Assembly: GCF_017591425.1 (NCBI RefSeq)
Contig: NW_024467121.1
Coordinates: 16,256,707 to 16,320,706, forward strand
Source: Ochotona curzoniae
Taxonomy: Eukaryota; Chordata; Mammalia; Lagomorpha; Ochotonidae
Length of the DNA stretch: 64,000 bases
Direction: 5' to 3'
Part shown: positions 34,490 to 45,353 of the stretch, one piece after another
Numbering within the stretch: the stretch's first letter is position 1
Layout of the letters: each line of letters starts with the position of its first letter
The notes under the pieces: model-generated
The model's input: the letters and a program-made list of their open reading frames with translations, nothing else
Databases searched by the model: none
What the model was told of the DNA's origin: nothing
Translations under genes and position numbers: made by a program

Positions 34490-34797
34490 CAGTCCAGGGG
34501 CAGTTTGAGATGTCTGTGTGCTCTATCAGAGTGCCTAGCTCGACTCCTGGCTCCTTCACTCCTGACCCAAGCATTGGCTGATGCACATCCCATGAGGTAG
34601 CAGCAGTTCACAGCACAAGGACTGTTGTTCCTGTCATCCTTTGAGAAATTTTCATTGAAATTTGGGCTGCTAACATTAGCCTGGCTCAATCCTAACTCCA
34701 TCCATTTTGGGAATGCATTATCAGATGAAAGATATGATGTGTGTGTGTGCCTGTGTGTTTCTCTGGCTCTCAAATAAATAAAAATTAAGAAAAACAA
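34490..34797 (+). repeat. CSINE, old rabbit-like type
   Basis: Plus-strand copy with CTATCAGAGTGCCTAGCTC, CTGATGCACATCCCATGAGG, GCCTGGCTCAATCCTAACTC and the end CTCTCAAATAAATAAAAATT. It contains a short GT run in the pyrimidine block. Confidence 0.82.
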
Positions 34798-35009
34798 AAA
34801 TAAAACCCCTTGGTCTGGACTGAAGCTCTACCAGCCAGTGTGACTGGTTAGTGTCTTGTTGTTTTGCCACTGGAATAACTCTTCAGCTTAACCTTTGTTC
34901 TAGTCACTTTGCAAACTCAGAAGCTTGTGTGTAACAAAAGAAATTATCAATAGAGTGAAAAGGCATCCAACATGGTGGGAAAATTATTTGTGAGCCACCT
35001 ATCCAGCAA
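34798..35009. other. Unassigned spacer
   Basis: Short spacer between SINEs. No feature recognised. Confidence 0.5.
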
Positions 35010-35275
35010 ATGACACTATGCACTAGTTCATTCCTCTAAGGGCTGCAATGGCCAGACAGGGGCTAGGCTACAGCAAGTAAACAGGAATTGCTTCTAGTCC
35101 CTCCAGGTGGGTCATGGGAACTCAAACATTTTGGCCATCTGGTGCTGTTTTGTCAAGTGCATTAGTAAGGAGTTGGATTAGAAGTGGAGCAGCTGGGACT
35201 CTAACTAGTGCCCATAAGGCATGCCAGCACCGCAAATGGAAGCTTCATCAATGTGCCATAGAGACATCTCCAGCA
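35010..35275 (-). repeat. CSINE, old
   Basis: Minus-strand copy with GTCAAGTGCATTAGTAAGGA, AGAAGTGGAGCAGCTGGGAC and GCATGCCAGCACCGCAAATG. It is rabbit-like and diverged. Confidence 0.85.
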
Positions 35276-35787
35276 TTCACTTATTAAAGCTAATTATTGT
35301 TTCATTCCCTCAACATGGCTGACATTTTTAAATGTAGGTCTTGCATATTTTAGAACAGAGTTTAAATGAGTGTGCTCCGAGTTTAATAAAGCACCAATCC
35401 TTCATTTAAAAAGAGATATAATAATGACAGTTGAAAAGAGTAAATATGTTTCCTATTACATAATAAATTATCAGAAAATGAGTGACCTAAAACAAATATT
35501 TATACTCTTATATCTCTAGAGGTCAGAAATCTAAAATCAAAATTTTAGCATAGATTCCTATCTTTTTGGGACTTTCTTTTTGTAGAATATTTGCCTGCCT
35601 TTCCCAGCTTCTAAAGGCCTTCATTCTGCCTTCACTGGGGCTTCTCATACCATCTTTGAAATCCACAACATGGCATCTTCTCTCTTCTCTGACCATGAAC
35701 TCCCTGTCTATCTGTTACAAAAATACTCGGGATGATGCTATCCTCACTCCGTCAATCTGTGTTCACCTCCCCATTTAACATTGTCTT
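35276..35787. other. Unassigned DNA
   Basis: No gene or named repeat. A 70-codon frame at 35566-35778 is GC-richer but unrecognised. Confidence 0.4.
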
Positions 35788-36085
35788 GGCATAGCAAGTA
35801 AAGTTACAGGCTACAATGTTAGCATCCCATATGGGTGCCAGTTCGATTCTCAGATGCTCCATTTTCAGTCCAGCTCCCTGCTAATGTTTCTGGGAAAGCA
35901 ATGGAAGTCTAGGACCCCTGCATCTACTTGGAAGACTGGGAAGATGTTTCTAGTTCCCAGTTTCAGTCTGGCCAAGCCTAGCACTGTGGCCAACTGGGAA
36001 CTGAATCTTCTTTCTTTCCTCTCTATCACAGTCTCTCTCTTTCCCTCTCTGTAATTATGACTTTCAGATAAAATAAAATAAAGCA
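35788..36085 (+). repeat. CSINE
   Basis: Plus-strand copy with GCATCCCATATGGGTGCCAG, TTTCTGGGAAAGCAATGGAA and CTTTCAGATAAAATAAAATA. It is an older subfamily with a truncated start. Confidence 0.9.
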
Positions 36086-36299
36086 TCCTTAACACATTTA
36101 CATGTGCAAGTTCTTTTTGCCATGAAAGGAACCACACTAACGGGTTTCAGAAAGAAGGATCTTGCCATCTCTGGGGCTCATCATTCACCCAACTGCAACA
36201 TAATTAAGTTCAGCAGATGAAGTCCATTGACATGTTGCCTACTGGAAGATCTGGGCAGGAAACAGTTGGTCACTCACAAAGCATAAGAAAGAAACTTAC

Positions 36300-36610
36300 A
36301 ATAAAACATAATGTGGAAAGATGGCAAGAGGGAAAACAGGGAGGGAGGAAGTGAGGGAGAAAGAGGAAGCGAGAAAGGGAAAGCAAGAGAATGTACTCCC
36401 ATCAGCTCATTCCTCAGAAACCAGCAATGACCCAGGGGACCAAAGCCAGACTCCGGAAGCACAGCTCAGGTCTCTTGCTTTAGGGCAGGATCCAAGTAAC
36501 TTGAGCTATCACCCCACTGTTTCCCAGCATGTATTAACAGGCACCTACTGTTAGGAGCTAGAGTAGGCATGTGCATCTTAACCATTAGGATGAACTCTGT
36601 CCCCAAACTT
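36300..36610 (-). repeat. CSINE, old, with expanded purine tract
   Basis: The minus-strand copy begins with a long GGGAGGGAGGAAGTGAGG-type purine run (36330-36385). CCCATCAGCTCATTCCTCAG and ACTCCGGAAGCACAGCTCAG follow. The head, near 36560-36605, is eroded. Confidence 0.7.
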
Positions 36611-38959
36611 GACGTTGACTTCAGTTTTCCATGAATCCATGTGGATTTATTTTCTTTTTATTTACTAAGTTATATATACTAAGTTATTTCACCTTGTTAT
36701 TGTTGACTACTGTGCCCTAGAGACATGCTCTACCACAGATATTTCTAGATCATTGATCGAGTTTATGGTTGCTCAGTACTTAACTGCATCCAACAAAGAA
36801 AAGGTTAAAAATGCTTGTATTTTCCAGAGAAGAATACATGAAGAGTCCAATAATTCATACTAAGTTTGAGAATAATCTCGTATTATTTAGCAGATAAAAA
36901 TATATGTGCTGAATTCACCTATGATTCCCAGGACAATCTTGAGAAATTTATTTTATTCATATGAGAAAGAATTCTTGACATAGCAAATGGATGATAGAAT
37001 CTAGAGTCAGCATAAACACCTATAGACGTGATGAACAAAGAATTCTTCTCTCAGCATATCTAACTGATTAAACTTTTGAAATTCAGTTGAATATTGCTTT
37101 CGCTTATAAATTATATCTGAATTTTAAATTGAAAGCTCATTTGAAAATAGATAAATGTGCTTCAAATAACTTATTTTCCAGTAGGAAACAGAAAGATAAT
37201 CAATAAAAATTTCTGTATAACGGCACTCATCATTCTTTGAGATCCTTTTATAATACTTCCATGTTTTTTCTCTATCAAAGTATTGCCAATTATGATAAAA
37301 TATTAAAAATAGGAGATAGTGAGGATGCAGAAATGAGCAATTTGATGCCTATAGAACTAACCATGAAAACATTTTGTAGATTTTAATTTTATTATTAATG
37401 GAGAATTTTATTCACTTTTATTGAGGCAAGTAGAATACAGAAAGCAAAAGGAGAAAATATTCTATACCTTTAGTTACAAAATGGAAAGTCAGTAGCATAA
37501 TTCATTGTCACATTTCCCTGTTTGGATGTAAAATAAAATTATATCCAATATTTTTTTCACTTTTAAGTTTCAAAACCTTGAGAGTAATTAGAATAAAATG
37601 TTGTCACTGGAACATTGAAGTATACAGTTAAAACAAATAAAAGTCAATAATAATGTAAAAATAACTGATATGTAAGTAGAATATTCTACAATATTCTATT
37701 ATATATTTTACAAGTTAGACTTGATATACTTTGTATTTTATAGTGATTGGAAACCACATTGCTCATTTTCTACAGCTACATTTGAGGTTTTAACACAAAT
37801 GATTCTTTCTATGTGACTTAACAAACTAGCTTCTGACTACACAAAGTTCCTATGAAATGTAAGAAGAACAATAGGAAAACCACAGATTTTTTTCATAAAT
37901 AACTTTTTTGGGAGGAATTTCAATTTTGGCCCTATTCATCACTAACATCTCTGAATAGGAAATTTCAAACGGAAATTTGGAAGAAAATCTCAAGTTTATT
38001 GTGAGATTGAAAAGAAATAAGGTACTTTTGAAGCTTTAAAGATTATAAAATGTTAAATACTGTCATTTTAGGACAATTATTTTTAAACTATGCTCGAGAG
38101 AGACTTTTTTTTTCCCATGAACAACTTGACTTATCAAAAGATAATAGCTAATCATAAGAAATAGGCATTTGAAAAGGTTTTATAGTGGAATGAACTAGTT
38201 TAAGAACATGCTTAAACTCATTCCCTGAAATACTACCATTTTTCAGTCATTAGGTCATGGATTATATAAACAAACTAGTGTATGAAGTTTCAGTTTCTAC
38301 AATCAAAATGTTTGCAGTACATGTTATTGCCTCCTGCAGAAGCCCAACAGGGGATAAGAAAACTATTGCCTATCATTCTTTTCTGTTATATAACACCAAA
38401 TTGTCTACTTGAGCTGATGTCATTCTTGAACATCAGAGAAAAAACAAAGAAAGAAAAATATAAGTAAGGAAGCTATAAGAGGATGACTCACAGGTTTATA
38501 TGCTTGCATAATTAATGATACAATAAAATTTTACAATGGAAACAATATAACTTAAATTACCTGTTTTCCTATAGGGTGAAGAATTCACTCTTTAGTTTTT
38601 AGTAAAGAAGAAATTTATAAAACCCACATTAAACATTTAATAGCTATATGCTAATGCTAATTGCTAAAATGAATAAAGTACTTTCCCTTTTAGAATATTT
38701 TGCATTTTTCAGGCAGAAACTTTAATACAGCCATTTAGAGCCACTATTAACATATTTTAGTAAATAAAGATAGCATATCAAAAGTGAAAAACAACATATC
38801 TAAAAGTGCTAGCGGAAAACTCAATTTATTATATATAAGGAAGCTGGAATTTCATTAATGAGATTTTTCATAGAAAAACTAGGCCTTAAAACCAATAGAT
38901 TATTACATTAAAGGAACCAAATGGAGAATCAATACAGTAGAATCGGGTAAGGACACATT
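36611..38959. other. SINE-free, strongly AT-rich DNA, 2.3 kb
   Basis: No gene, no SINE and no clear L1. The longest frame is 61 codons (38282-38467) without domain. Confidence 0.5.
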
Positions 38960-39245
38960 TAAACGGATGAAGTAATATTAGCCAGTGTGAAGAGGAGAGG
39001 GCAAATTCCAGGAAATGGAAGAGGACAGAACAACAGTACAAGGGGACATCCCAGACTGACAGTCACAGGAAACAACAGTGTGGTGTTGCAGTGACTGGCA
39101 CTCCAACAGCATGCAGGCAACAGTGATCTGAATTGCACCAGCAGCCAGAACTGCCCCAGCAGCAGGTGGGAAGGGACGTTATCAGGCAGCTCCGGAGGTG
39201 AACACAAAGAACTGTCCACTTCGGGGGTTCTGTTTACCATTGATG
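38960..39245. other. GC-rich island of unknown identity
   Basis: About 285 bases, GC-richer than the AT-rich flanks, with CAGCAGCCAGAACTGCCCC and GGCAGCTCCGGAGGTGAAC. It ends at a T run near 39250. The sharp composition change suggests an inserted element such as an L1 5' region or an LTR. A 93-codon minus frame spans it but shows no domain. Confidence 0.35.
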
Positions 39246-39547
39246 GTATTTTTTTTTTAGTTATGTGTCATATATTATCACTTTCTGTCATATCTAGTGA
39301 TTGTCATTGTTGGAAACTGCAAATGTACTGTGAAGTGTGAATAAACCTTGTTGGATGCATAGAAGACTTTTCTTTTTCTTCTGAAAGGTCCTTACGTAAG
39401 TTGTACTTCACTTTTATCAACTTGAAAATTCTGGCAGGTCTTAGTAGCCTTTTTTGTAAGGATGGTTCAGTCCATTAAAGTGGGGCTATTTAAGGAGTCT
39501 CTACTGCATATTTTGAGTGCACAGAAAAGAGCACTTTACTCCTACTG

Positions 39548-39615
39548 GTGGGAAAACTGAGTCACAGTTCTGAATTAGCTCTCAGAGACTTGCAGAGGTT
39601 AATCACACAGTTTCT
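39548..39615 (-). repeat. Possible MIR fragment
   Basis: GGGAAAACTGAGTCACAG, GAGACTTGCAGAGG and TTAATCACACAG resemble reverse-complemented MIR core sequence. It is too short for certainty. A 134-codon plus frame starts here but is not recognisable as a protein gene. Confidence 0.35.
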
Positions 39616-39795
39616 GACAGTCTTCATGTTGAAGGAAATACCTAGTCTATTTCTGAGGCTCCTCTTTGACTTGCTCTCTGCACTACAGAATTTCACCATT
39701 AAATTTCAGACATCTTTATCTTCCATCAACAGCAGTTCTACAAAAATTCATGGCTTTATTTGCTGTTTTCATTCCTACAGTGTTATTCTCAATAT

Positions 39796-39822
39796 CACCC
39801 CCCGCCCCCCGCCGCCCCCAGG
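39796..39822. repeat. C-rich tract
   Basis: A run of CCCCCC blocks separated by single G bases, immediately followed by AGGTAAAATC. The minus strand has three long G runs plus a GG, which could support a bulged or two-layer quadruplex. Confidence 0.8.
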
Positions 39823-40134
39823 TAAAATCAGGATGCTTGCATGGATTAACTGGTTTAAGTCATTTCTACCAGGCACTGCAGACCTGTCTTGCCTATTGTT
39901 TAGTGTTGAAAAGGTTATTTCATATCCGTTATTCAGGATTATATTATTGTAACAAGAGAGATTAAAACTGGTCTCCTGTATACTATTCATGACTAGATGA
40001 AAAATTCTGTATTGTTTTTAATAGGCAAAAATTGGGTTTAAATCAAATCTCCAGAGACAGAGATGTGCTCGGAGCTATCATGGAGCAGTAAACACACAGA
40101 ATCAATATACAAATTTTAAATTAATGAAATAAAG

Positions 40135-40260
40135 TTTAAATGATATTTCTTTCTCTGTTCCCAAGACATTTCATTAACAGAAAAAAACTGAGGGAGTGGA
40201 ATTTAAATAATATTTATTTCTCTGTTCCCAAGACATTCTATTAGGGGAAAACAAAAACAT
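40135..40260. repeat. Imperfect tandem duplication, 67-bp unit
   Basis: TTTAAATRATATTT and CTCTGTTCCCAAGACATT recur 67 bases apart (the second motif at 40153 and 40220). Two copies of one unit have diverged slightly. No family recognised. Confidence 0.85.
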
Positions 40261-40266
40261 ATGCAT

Positions 40267-40490
40267 ACCGGGTGCTAATGCCATGGTGTAATAGTACATT
40301 AAACCTCCACCTGCAGTGCCAGCATCTCATATGAGCATCAGTCTGAATTCCAAATATCCTACTTCCTACCCAGCTCCCTGCCAGTGTGCCTGAGAGGGCA
40401 GCAAGGGATTAAATAATTGGATCTTGCAGCCACATGAGAAACTCAGTAGAAGCTTCAGGGGTATCCAAATTTATCTGAGGGGTGAACAGA
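40267..40490 (+). repeat. CSINE, 3'-truncated, rabbit-like
   Basis: Plus-strand copy with CCACCTGCAGTGCCAGCATC, CTACCCAGCTCCCTGCCAG and a CTGAGGGGTGAAC-like end. The pyrimidine and A-rich tail are absent. Confidence 0.85.
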
Positions 40491-41435
40491 GATGTTAAAA
40501 AATGTTAATATGTCCCTTTAGGACATGGATGCCAAAAGAATGGTATTGGAAGTTTGTCTTCCAAACATGATAGCAAAGCTGAATAGGAGGTTGAGATACA
40601 AATTTTAATTAAAAAAATCAACATATTACATTTATTTATATAATTAGCAAACTAACAGAACATTTTTAGTAGGATAAATTTATCTCCAGGGTTGAGAAAA
40701 ATTAATATTGAATGCATGGGAAAAACATAATTCTGCATTAATGAGTTTCAAAATTTTTGTCATCTTTGTAAAGGTTACCTAACAGAAAAATTCTGTACAT
40801 TACCATAAAGCAACTTCTAACAGAGTCTAACAGGTCATTCGTGCACGACTTCCCGGCTAGTTCTTAAATGATTCATTGACCTCAGCGTAATGCCGTATGC
40901 ACAGATGATACTTGGAAGCTTTCCATAGAGTAGAATATGGGTTTTAAAAGCAAGTAAATCTGTGTTTATTGTTGATGTCAATACTATTAACACTGTAGCT
41001 CCCTGAGTAGAAAATGAAAACTAAGTTCCAATCAGGGAAAAAGAGTTCCCTATCAACTTGCTCATTAAAACATAAGAAGATTGGTGTAATCCCCAGAAAA
41101 CGATGATCACACCTCCTGTCAGTCCATCATCCAAAAGCACGTAGACACAAAGCAGACACCTGTGGTCTGTCTCTTTGGGAGCGACAACAACATGCCCAGA
41201 GCAGAAGATTGATTGACACTGAAATGCCGTTTCAATGGAGTAAAATACTGCCTGCTTATGTTTCCATTGATCCTGTGATTATTTTCTCAAAACTTGAAGG
41301 ATGAGTCTTGTCAAATTTCAGGAAACACCATTGTATTTTTGGTAGACAGAATTTCTAGAATTGAATATCAGTGGATACCTGTTATATTCTCACAGGCATT
41401 AGGCTAACAAGAAAATCATATCAGACTAATGTATA
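40491..41435. other. Unassigned DNA
   Basis: No gene. The part at 41040-41300 is less AT-rich and non-repetitive (AAGCACGTAGACAC, GGGAGCGACAACAAC, GAAATGCCGTTTCAATGG), and is a weak candidate for conserved sequence. Confidence 0.4.
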
Positions 41436-41575
41436 AATATATAAACATATAAATATATATTATATATTCTATATTAAAGTATACTTATATACACAAGTAT
41501 ATATTATGTATACAAGTATATTTATATAATGCATGCTTATTTTATATAAATACATATATAAATGTATAAATTCCG
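41436..41575. repeat. AT-rich degenerate TATA repeat
   Basis: About 140 bases composed almost only of A and T in TATATAAA-type units. Confidence 0.9.
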
Positions 41576-41617
41576 CCAAAGATTCCCCCATAATCAATGA
41601 TTTAAGAAAACAAAGGC

Positions 41618-41665
41618 AGGTTCTGGCGCCTGGCACAATGGCCTAGTGGCAAAATCCTGCCCTTA
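41618..41665 (+). repeat. CSINE head fragment
   Basis: Only the tRNA-like start is present: GGCGCCTGGCACAATGGCCT and AGTGGCAAAATCCTGCCC. It joins directly to an AAATAAAT-type tail, so most of the body is deleted. Confidence 0.75.
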
Positions 41666-41739
41666 CTTTAAATAAATGAATTATTTCTTCTGAATCAATT
41701 CTAAAATTAAAAAGAAAAAAACACTGGAAATATCAAAAA

Positions 41740-41786
41740 GGTTTTAAGGTGTATTTAATTATCTGAAAGATGCACAGAGACAGTCA
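41740..41786 (-). repeat. Older CSINE, tail part, split by later insertion
   Basis: AAGGTGTATTTAATTATCTG and AAAGATGCACAGAGACAG are the reverse-complemented tail of a minus-strand CSINE. Its body resumes at 42203, after a CA repeat and a plus-strand CSINE. Confidence 0.7.
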
Positions 41787-41862
41787 CATGCGCGTGCGTG
41801 CACACACACACAAACACACACACACACACACATACACACACGCACACACACACACACACACA
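41785..41862. repeat. CA microsatellite, left half
   Basis: CACACA repeats with ATGCGCGTGCGTG at the start and single AAA/TA interruptions. A second CA run at 42175-42199 follows the inserted SINE. Confidence 0.95.
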
Positions 41863-42174
41863 GGCCAGCAAGGTGATACAGCACAGCTAACCATATAGCT
41901 GTGATGCCAACATTCCATACGGGTGTTCCTTTGTGTGCTAGATGCTCCATTTCTGATCCAGCTCTCTGCTTATGGCCTGGAAAAACAGGGAAGGATGACC
42001 CGAGTCTTTGGGTCCCTGCACCTATGTGGGTGACCCAATAGTTGCACCTGGCTCCTGGCTGTGGATAACCTCAGCTCTGGCCATTTGCAGAGTGAACTTG
42101 TGATCAGAGACCTTTTCTTTCTAACTCTCTCTCTGTAAAATCTTCCTTTCCAATACAAATAAATAAGTCTTATA
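41863..42174 (+). mobile_element. CSINE inserted into a CA repeat
   Basis: Plus-strand copy from GGCCAGCAAGGTGATACAGC through GCTCTCTGCTTATGGCCTGG and CCCTGCACCTATGTGGG to CTTTCCAATACAAATAAATA. CA repeats border both ends, so target-site duplications are hidden. The outer flanks are the two parts of an older minus-strand CSINE. Confidence 0.92.
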
Positions 42175-42199
42175 AACACACACACACACACACACACAT
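42175..42199. repeat. CA microsatellite, right half
   Basis: About twelve CA units directly after the SINE tail. Confidence 0.93.
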
Positions 42200-42202
42200 A
42201 GA

Positions 42203-42475
42203 GACAGACGAGCAGACATTCCTTCCATCTTTGATTGACTCCTGCAAATGCCTACAACAGCCACAGTTAGACTGGACCTAAATCGTGAGGCTGGAACAAA
42301 TGCTAGGTTTCCCATGTGGTTGCCAGGAACCCAAGTACCGACTCACCATGTGCTACCTGTCCCAGGTACCCAGTGATAGTAACCAAGGTCAGAAGGGGAG
42401 GACCTGTGGCTCCAACATGCCCTCAGAAATATAGTGCAGAAGCCTCAAGCATCAATTTAATGGCTGCCCCAACAT
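42203..42475 (-). repeat. Older CSINE, body
   Basis: Minus-strand CSINE body continuing from the tail part at 41740. AGACATTCCTTCCATCTTTG, GATTGACTCCTGCAAATGCC, CCCATGTGGTTGCCAGGAAC and AATGGCTGCCCCAACATC fit the family order at high divergence. Confidence 0.78.
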
Positions 42476-43496
42476 CTGTCTGAAAGAGATATTTCCTTGA
42501 TATATGAATAGGAAAGTACAAGGAAATATTTAAGTATTTCATTGAAATTCTAAGGCATGCCATTTCTTGTATGAACAATAAAATACTTAATGCTCAAGAG
42601 AGAAATATTTTTTCTTTGTTTCACAGTTCTGTTCTATGTAGTTTTCCAAGTAATATACTGAGTGTAAATCAATACGGATGCTTGACAAGATAATTTGTCT
42701 CATTCTTCATAAGGGTTATTGAGAATTTTGGTGCAAAATCTAAGCATATGTCAGAAAACTTTCATAATCCTTTTGATATATCAGTGAATTTGAGGATATT
42801 AACAATATTTTAATCACAAATTTTCTACAAAATATTATCAAGTGAAAATGGCTTTGCCCAACTTTGTATTCTTACGACTTCATAAATTAGATTACCTTTT
42901 TCTGTGCTCAGTGATCATTATAACTGTTTCTTTTCTGCTGTTGTTCAACCCAACAATTTTATTTTACAAATATGTTAAATGTCCTCAATATTTGCCCTCT
43001 TTCCTACCATGCAGATAAATAAAAATAGATCAGTCGCAGTGAGAATTGGGTGGCTGTAATAAGGCACATGCTGTTGTTGGAGAGGGGCGACTTACCTGAA
43101 GATCTCAGATTTATTTACGACTAATGGATGCAAGATATAAGTGTGCAAACATGAGAATAAAACAGGAGTGGATTCTCAGGACGCACAACCAAAGAGGCTT
43201 TGCATAAAAAGCAGACTAAGAGAAATTTTTATAGAAGAGATGACATTCTATTATAACAGAGTACTCAACTTTTTGGCAGCAATTCTCAAAACCAATTGGT
43301 CCAACATGTGCAGGTTGAACTGCTTCAAGTTTGTAATACTACCAAACAGGATTCTTGGGAATGGATCAGTTCACAAGGACCCTCCCAGACATGATTAGAT
43401 AGTTCCCATAAGAAAGATATCACAGACCACATCATTATTCTATGTTGGGAGGTTATTATGAAGAAAAAAAAAAAAACTTGCTTTGAACCAGGAACT
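42476..43496. other. Unassigned DNA
   Basis: AT-rich, no gene. On the minus strand a perfect CAG/GTAAGT donor-like site lies at 43090-43098, but no supporting exon is evident. An 85-codon plus frame at 43141 is unrecognised. Confidence 0.4.
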
Positions 43497-43812
43497 GATT
43501 TTTTTTTAATTGGAAAGACAGATATACAGAGGAGGAGAGACAAAGAGAAAGATCTTCCATCACTGATTCACACTACCCAACTGGCCACAATGGCCAGAGC
43601 TGTGCCGATCTAAAGCCAGGAGCCTGGAGCTTCTTTTAGGTCTCCCATGCTGGTGTAGAGTCTAAAGACCTTGGACTGTCCTTGACTGCTTTCCCAAGCC
43701 AAAAGCCGGGAGCTGGAAGGAAATAGGGCAACCAGGATACAAACTGGCACCCAGAAGGGATCCGGGCACATGCATGACAAGGATATAGCCACTAGGCTAC
43801 CACACTGGCCAG
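43497..43812 (-). repeat. CSINE, full length, pika type
   Basis: Minus-strand copy: ATTGGAAAGACAGATATACA, GAGAAAGATCTTCCATCACT, TGACTGCTTTCCCAAGCC, CAAACTGGCACCCAGAAGGG and GCCACTAGGCTACCACACTG. Confidence 0.94.
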
Positions 43813-44657
43813 GAAAAACATTTTTGGTTTTACTTTCCCAAGAAAGAACAATTGTTTATTCCTATTTAGGAATTTACATTACTGTTCAGCCTTAATGTGC
43901 AGTTAATACACAATAGTCCTTTCCTATTTCTGAAGGATACAATTTTTCCAAGCGATAGTACAGAACTTTATACATGTTGTGATTTTTACTATAAAATATA
44001 TATACATGAAATAATGCATATACTTTTACTGTAGATATATGATAAAATGTAATTTATAAATTGGCCCATGAAGTGATAATGAGTACCAATAGTAATTGAG
44101 AAATTCTAAAAGTATAGGATAATAAAAGTTATGCAGATGTGGTATGTCTCTCATAAAACATGGAATGTTCTATTTAAATTTCAAACAATGCCTGATTTCA
44201 AGTAACTGAAACCAAAAAAAAAAAAAAAATAAAACCATGTGAAAAAAGGAGGGTACTGCATATTCAGGGAGGGATTAAGACCAATCTTTAGTATTCCATG
44301 TTCAGTATTAAGGACATTATGTTGCATATAAAATAAGAATCACACATCTAGTAATGAAGAAGACAATTGAGAAACTGCACATGATGATCATATATTGTGA
44401 CTACATTTATATTCCTGGCTATTTAAAATAACTGAACCCTATTTTTATCTTAGACCAACATGTAAAGCATCATGGGTACAGAAAAACTATTTATCTTGTT
44501 TCCAACTGCTGGATGTAAAACATGTGCAATTCTTCCTTCTGGTAGTGTTTTCCAATCAACTGACATTAAATGCCTCAACAAAAGAAATCAACATCTTCCT
44601 TTCTTTCTATAGCCTAGCGCTTCCAGTAGAAGCAAGCAAAAAATGAAGGGAACCATC

Positions 44658-44712
<55 letters not shown>

Positions 44713-45029
44713 TCACATATTAGCAAACACAGTAAAGTGTATGGCATTGTTTCGTCATCTTAGTTCAAGAGCTGCTTCTATTTAATTGCTGTTCCGAAGT
44801 TTCAAATGTAGGCCTTTGTGGTACTGTGATTATTTCTGCAAAGTTTTAAGAAATTTTTAAAATCAGTTGAAATATCTAATGATGTATGTAGCTCAAAAAT
44901 AAATACCCAATTACTAGAGCAGAAAATAATACATCAATACAACAAAGATCAGTTTGCTAATGCTCATGTATGTTTTCTCTTATTTGTAAAAATATGAATA
45001 GTAAGACTTTACTTTTAAAAAGTTTAGTT
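43813..45029. other. Unassigned AT-rich DNA with microsatellites
   Basis: Includes an A run at 44214-44230 and the CA microsatellite at 44656-44711. No gene. Confidence 0.5.
44656..44711. repeat. CA microsatellite
   Basis: About 26 CA units with two CAAA interruptions. Confidence 0.96.
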
Positions 45030-45353
45030 ACATATCTTCATATTTATTTGAAAGCAAAGAGACAAAGGTTGACTGACAGATGTATAGAGAGTTTCCGTCT
45101 GCTAATTCACTCCCAAATGCTAACAATAATCAAAGCTGAGCCAAGCCAAAACTAGGAGCTGGGAACATAATCTAGGTCTTTAAGGTGGTGGCAAGGACCC
45201 AAGTACTTCACTAATCATCCGCTGCCTTCAAGTTGAGTATTAACTGGAGGTTGGACTGCAAATCATGCAGCCAAGATGCAAACACATGTATTTTGGTAAC
45301 AGATGTCAGCATTCCAAGCAACAAGTTAACTGCTGCAACAAATGCCTGCCCCA
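45030..45353 (-). repeat. CSINE, old
   Basis: Minus-strand copy with ATATTTATTTGAAAGC, CCGTCTGCTAATTCACTCCC, AGCTGAGCCAAGCCAAAACT and AACAAATGCCTGCCCC at the head end. It is strongly diverged. Confidence 0.82.

Noticed and set aside
39548..39952. 134-codon plus-strand frame with a proline run
   Set aside because: The proline run is the C-rich tract, the start overlaps a MIR-like relic, and no domain is visible.
41785..42199. Repeated units with an intervening unit, considered as a CRISPR-like array
   Set aside because: The repeats are CA microsatellite and the intervening unit is a SINE. The genome is mammalian.
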